62,276 bases of DNA from Bacteroidaceae bacterium (GTDB taxonomy: Bacteria; Bacteroidota; Bacteroidia; Bacteroidales; Bacteroidaceae): the NCBI GenBank assembly GCA_017464345.1, contig JAFUAH010000012.1, positions 1-62,276 on the forward strand, written 5' to 3'. The position numbers were made by a program, and so were the translations under genes. Within the stretch, counting starts at the first letter, position 1. Every line of letters starts with the position of its first letter. Positions 59,744-62,276 of this stretch are shown here, piece after piece. Under the pieces are notes generated by a model. The model was not told the DNA's origin, did no database searches, and was given only the letters and a program-made list of their open reading frames with translations.

Positions 59744-60541
59744 TTAGAATTGAGGATTTTCTCTTACAAATGCCCTGAAGGGGCTTAGCACCTTTTCAAG
59801 CACCTTCCAGTCTTCGGCTCCTGAGGGATGAAAGGCTTTTATCACGACCACATTTTCTGTCGGGTAATACCAGAGGCAGGTCTTCATATCATGAACCATT
59901 TTTCCGTTCTCCAATATGTAATCGCCGCCAAAGCATTGATATTGTTTGCCGCTTAAGTATTTCTTGGTGACGAAGTCGAAGATGGAATCACCTGTCGCAT
60001 TACAGCATACAATGATGTTGGGGCGAAGGATGTCCAACTCTTTCTTCAGAAATAGTTCGTCGCGTTCTAATGCATCACTGATGGCTTTTTCGCTGACAGT
60101 CTTGCTTCCAGCGAGTTTCTTGGATTCGACGAATGCGAAAGCCTTGTTGTTCCAACAGACTCTCACCTCAGAAAGCCGTTTGTTGACGTATTGGTCATTG
60201 ACGTTATTATCCGCACTGATTTCCATCAGCCCATACAGCATCTTTGCAAGATTCTTCAAAAACCGCTTCTTTAGATTTCTATTATCGCGAGCCTTCTCTG
60301 AACCTATCTTATCAAGAAGCATCTCACGGGTGTCATACCCATAGCCGTCAGGACAGTCCTTCAACATGAACAACATCCTTCTTGGCGACTGTTCCCAAAG
60401 AAAATCGACATCTATGTTCGCGTCGTTCTTATACATAATGCCGTCTCGGCAAAACTCGTCCCTTGCCGATTCGCCGTAACTACTTTCCCATTGTTCAAAG
60501 AGTTTGGTCAGTAATTCATTGTAGTTTACATAATGATTCAT
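59744..60541 (-). CDS. Uracil-DNA glycosylase-superfamily-like protein A
   Basis: A 265-aa protein with a more diverged UDG fold. First-motif region RRMLFMLKDCPDGYGYD, strand-helix LRPNIIVCCNATGDSIFDFV, and a second-motif region VVVIKAFHPSG with the HPS of UDG-superfamily enzymes. The middle is basic (RDNRNLKKRFLKNLAKMLYG). It is distinct from its neighbour, so the two probably have different substrates or form a heteromer. It starts 11 bp after the exonuclease gene. Confidence 0.66.
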   Translation of the reverse strand: MNHYVNYNELLTKLFEQWESSYGESARDEFCRDGIMYKNDANIDVDFLWEQSPRRMLFMLKDCPDGYGYDTREMLLDKIGSEKARDNRNLKKRFLKNLAKMLYGLMEISADNNVNDQYVNKRLSEVRVCWNNKAFAFVESKKLAGSKTVSEKAISDALERDELFLKKELDILRPNIIVCCNATGDSIFDFVTKKYLSGKQYQCFGGDYILENGKMVHDMKTCLWYYPTENVVVIKAFHPSGAEDWKVLEKVLSPFRAFVRENPQF

Positions 60542-60552
60542 ATTGCCATTAC

Positions 60553-61044
60553 TTATAGTATTTCCATTGCTATCGCGGCACAGGCCTCAGCATCAGCAAG
60601 AGCGTGGTGATGTTGCTCCAAGTGGTATCCACACTCTGCGGCGACAGTATGGAGCTGGTGGTTGGGCAGCCAAGGGTGAGCGCGGCGGGAGGCCTGACAG
60701 GTGCAGTAGAACTGATAATCAGGGTAGTCCATTTGGTAACAGCGGAATACGGCCTTTAGGCAACTCTCGTCGAAGCTCTTGTTATGGGCCACAAGGGGCA
60801 GACCTTCAATCAGCGGCTCTATCTGCGCCCAGACATCAGGGAAGACGGGTGCCTCCTCCGTATTCTCACGGGTAAAGCCGTGAACCTGCGTACACCAAAA
60901 ATTGTAGTAGTTCGGCTCGGGCTTAATGAGGGAGTAGAACTTATCCACAATCTCACCCCCACGAACCACGACCACGCCTACAGAGCAGACACTCGTCCGC
61001 TCGTTGTTTGCCGTCTCAAAGTCTATTGCAGCAAAGTCTCTCAT
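60553..61044 (-). CDS. DEDDh 3'-5' exonuclease (DnaQ-like)
   Basis: A 163-aa DnaQ-fold exonuclease with all four motifs: FAAIDFETANN (Asp, Glu), LVAHNKSFDESCL (Asp), HHALADAEACA (His and Asp). The FWCTQVHGFTREN segment between them matches the DnaQ/PolC proofreading family. Its ATG overlaps the WYL stop by 4 bp, so both are translated together. It would remove 3' ends from DNA or RNA; as part of the cluster it may process DNA opened by the glycosylases. Confidence 0.88.
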   Translation of the reverse strand: MRDFAAIDFETANNERTSVCSVGVVVVRGGEIVDKFYSLIKPEPNYYNFWCTQVHGFTRENTEEAPVFPDVWAQIEPLIEGLPLVAHNKSFDESCLKAVFRCYQMDYPDYQFYCTCQASRRAHPWLPNHQLHTVAAECGYHLEQHHHALADAEACAAIAMEIL

Positions 61045-61955
61045 TTCTCAACACTATATTTATTCCACATTCGCTTGATCTTGCCTGCAATCTCTTTTCG
61101 GAGCCAGATGGGTTCAAGCACCTCGATATCCTCGCCCATAGAGAGCAGTTCCTGTTGAAAGTCGAACTCTGGGCAGAGACGCAGTTCGAAGATGCTGTAT
61201 TCCGTCTGCCTTTCTGTTTCCTGCTGCGAATGGTGGAGGGGTAGGGAGCGCAGGTAGTTGGCTTGGCCAGCCGAAAGCTTCAGCACCACCCGCTGCACCA
61301 TCGACTCCGATTTGGCGATGATGCCGTAATAGTTGTCGAAGAACTCGGAGGGGATGAAGTCTTCGCGCATCTTGAACCGCTTGTCTGTCAGCACCTCTAT
61401 GTCGTAGATACGGTCGACGGCATAAATCGTCATCCGCTTATAGTAGGGATTCCACGCCAAGAGATACCACCGCTGTTTGAACAGCTTCACGGCGTATGGC
61501 TCTATCGTGAAGGTGTTGCTGTCCTCGCGCCAATAGCTCTGATAGGTGATGCGGATGGGGTGGCTCTTCTTCATCGCCTCGATGATGGTTGGAAGATACT
61601 CTTGGCCCGATGGAATCTCTTCGAGGATGATACGTTCCTTCATCTGCTGGTTGTCTATCAGCAAATTGCTTACAGAAATAGTGTTGAGCAGCCAGCTGCG
61701 GAGACTGCCTCGCCTGATCTCGTCGGCATTGGCTATATAATAGTGGTACCCGCCTTTACGTTCACACTCAATGACGAGGCCAAACATCTCCTCTGCGGCA
61801 ATACGCCACTTATGGAACGTACGGAGTGCCAGTTCAACGCCCTCACTCATGTCATTATCGAGCCACTTCTCGTTAATCTCCTCAAAGGTGATGCGCCCAG
61901 CCTTGTAGATGGTCTCCACAAGCCAAACATACTTATTCAACAGGTTCTTCGCCAT
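61041..61955 (-). CDS. WYL-domain transcriptional regulator
   Basis: A 304-aa regulator. An N-terminal winged-helix part (LLNKYVWLVETIYKAGRITF, LALRTFHKWRIAAEEMFGL) precedes a WYL ligand-binding domain (PIRITYQSYWREDSNTFTIE, PYAVKLFKQRWYLLAWNPYY) and a WCX-like C-terminal domain. WYL regulators of this shape (BrxR, CapW types) repress phage-defence operons and are released by nucleic-acid or nucleotide signals. It is the first gene of the cluster. ATG 61955 is used; it follows a TAAATTTG promoter element. Confidence 0.86.
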   Translation of the reverse strand: MAKNLLNKYVWLVETIYKAGRITFEEINEKWLDNDMSEGVELALRTFHKWRIAAEEMFGLVIECERKGGYHYYIANADEIRRGSLRSWLLNTISVSNLLIDNQQMKERIILEEIPSGQEYLPTIIEAMKKSHPIRITYQSYWREDSNTFTIEPYAVKLFKQRWYLLAWNPYYKRMTIYAVDRIYDIEVLTDKRFKMREDFIPSEFFDNYYGIIAKSESMVQRVVLKLSAGQANYLRSLPLHHSQQETERQTEYSIFELRLCPEFDFQQELLSMGEDIEVLEPIWLRKEIAGKIKRMWNKYSVEK

Positions 61956-61976
61956 ACATTCTATATATTTATGCTG

Positions 61977-61984
61977 CAAATTTA
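61977..61984 (-). promoter_or_regulatory. Promoter -7 element of the WYL-led cluster
   Basis: TAAATTTG on the minus strand, about 22 bp before ATG 61955. The upstream -33 region is AT-rich without a perfect TTTG. Confidence 0.5.
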
Positions 61985-62099
61985 CGGAAAAGATATGTAA
62001 AATAAAGGCGCAAGTTGGCGTGTCCATCATTATTTAGACATTTTTAGTAAACTGGAGGGGCAAAGTTACAAAATTGCAAGTTATAATAAGTATGAGGGT

Positions 62100-62163
62100 C
62101 TATAGGTCAAAATGGGTGGTGAAAAGTTGCGTTTTAATGCCTATTGGTCATTTTGGGTGGTGG
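62100..62163 (+). repeat. 23-bp direct repeat pair near the window end
   Basis: 62100-62122 (CTATAGGTCAAAATGGGTGG plus TGA) and 62141-62163 (CTATTGGTCATTTTGGGTGG plus TGG) match at 18 of 23 positions, 41 bp apart (about four helical turns). The flanking region to 62236 has no gene. A GGTAAC site and the hairpin 62211-62229 (TGGGGGC/GCCCCCA) follow. Possible iterons or regulator sites. Confidence 0.5.
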
Positions 62164-62236
62164 TAACAGTTTAAAACCATGAAAAACACCGCGGAGGTTT
62201 GCCCAGCGGCTGGGGGCGCGAAGCCCCCAAAAAGCT

Positions 62237-62275
62237 TCAATAGTAGTGTCTGGCGATATACTCATCCAGGAACTT
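62237..62275 (-). CDS. C-terminal end of an unidentified protein (partial)
   Basis: On the minus strand the frame is open from the window edge to TGA 62239-62237 and reads KFLDEYIARHYY. It is followed by a GC-rich hairpin, like gene ends on Bacteroidales transfer elements. Only 12 codons are visible, so identity is unknown. Confidence 0.4.
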   Translation of the reverse strand, partial: KFLDEYIARHYY

Positions 62276-62276
62276 G

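Larger units (their letters stand above)
48193..62276. mobile_element. Integrative mobilisable element, left end to beyond the window
   Basis: The element opens at the tRNA fragment (attachment site) and carries in order integrase, a YhcG-like nuclease with partner, an excisionase-like protein, a RepA-like ATPase, a Toprim-like protein, an oriT-like hairpin region and a MobV relaxase, followed by a minus-strand cargo cluster. This is the module order of Bacteroidales mobilisable elements that borrow transfer machinery from other elements. No second copy of the tRNA fragment is visible up to the window end, so the right boundary is not defined and part of the distal DNA could belong to another element. 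Confidence 0.7.

Overview
The window looks like a chromosome segment of a Bacteroidales bacterium, probably Prevotellaceae or close kin. The grounds are promoters of the TAnnTTTG type, secreted proteins ending in a YDLSGR...GIYVRNGRKVLVK-like tail, class I fumarase, the SPFH/zinc-ribbon operon, the AraC and TPR membrane regulators, and MobV-type mobilisation genes. Core genes are GC-rich; several accessory blocks are clearly AT-richer.

Layout. 1-850: tail of an unknown gene, a large set of nested inverted repeats, and a cluster of GGTAAC sites. 872-9451: core genes (coiled-coil lipoprotein, hflX, tadA, birA, pyrH, CoA-transferase, corA). A rhuM gene sits inside a perfect 82-bp duplication of the birA promoter and first codons. 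corA has a short acidic leader ORF and a hairpin over its ribosome binding site. 9547-23111: a surface/secreted protein locus (TPR regulator, DUF3244-like, S74-like, C25-like, M6 peptidase, papain-like remnant, two small secreted proteins). It is interrupted by an AT-rich two-gene block: a membrane protein plus a Nudix domain fused to a class II ribonucleotide reductase-like domain. 23174-29951: a six-gene minus-strand operon (SPFH-zinc ribbon, membrane and coiled-coil proteins, bactofilin-like protein). 30262-46843: thioredoxin-fold lipoprotein, pnp, MNT/HEPN pair, membrane protein, fumarase, ATP-grasp-like protein, CstA, and a membrane-spanning AraC regulator next to two large lipoproteins. 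46997-47977: xerD.

After xerD lies a 3' tRNA fragment (anticodon CAU), which I read as an attachment site. It opens an integrative mobilisable element that seems to run to the end of the window: integrase, YhcG-like nuclease plus partner, excisionase, RepA-like ATPase, Toprim-like protein, hairpin-rich oriT-like region, MobV relaxase. Its cargo is a minus-strand cluster (61955 down to 56086): WYL regulator, DEDDh exonuclease, two uracil-DNA-glycosylase-fold proteins, a 74-aa protein, an FtsZ-like GTP-binding domain, a separate protein that resembles the FtsZ C-terminal domain, three small proteins and a SprT-like metalloprotein.

The two best candidates for undescribed systems are this split-FtsZ/UDG/WYL cluster and the membrane-protein/Nudix-RNR pair. 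Functions given for both are inference from motifs and context.
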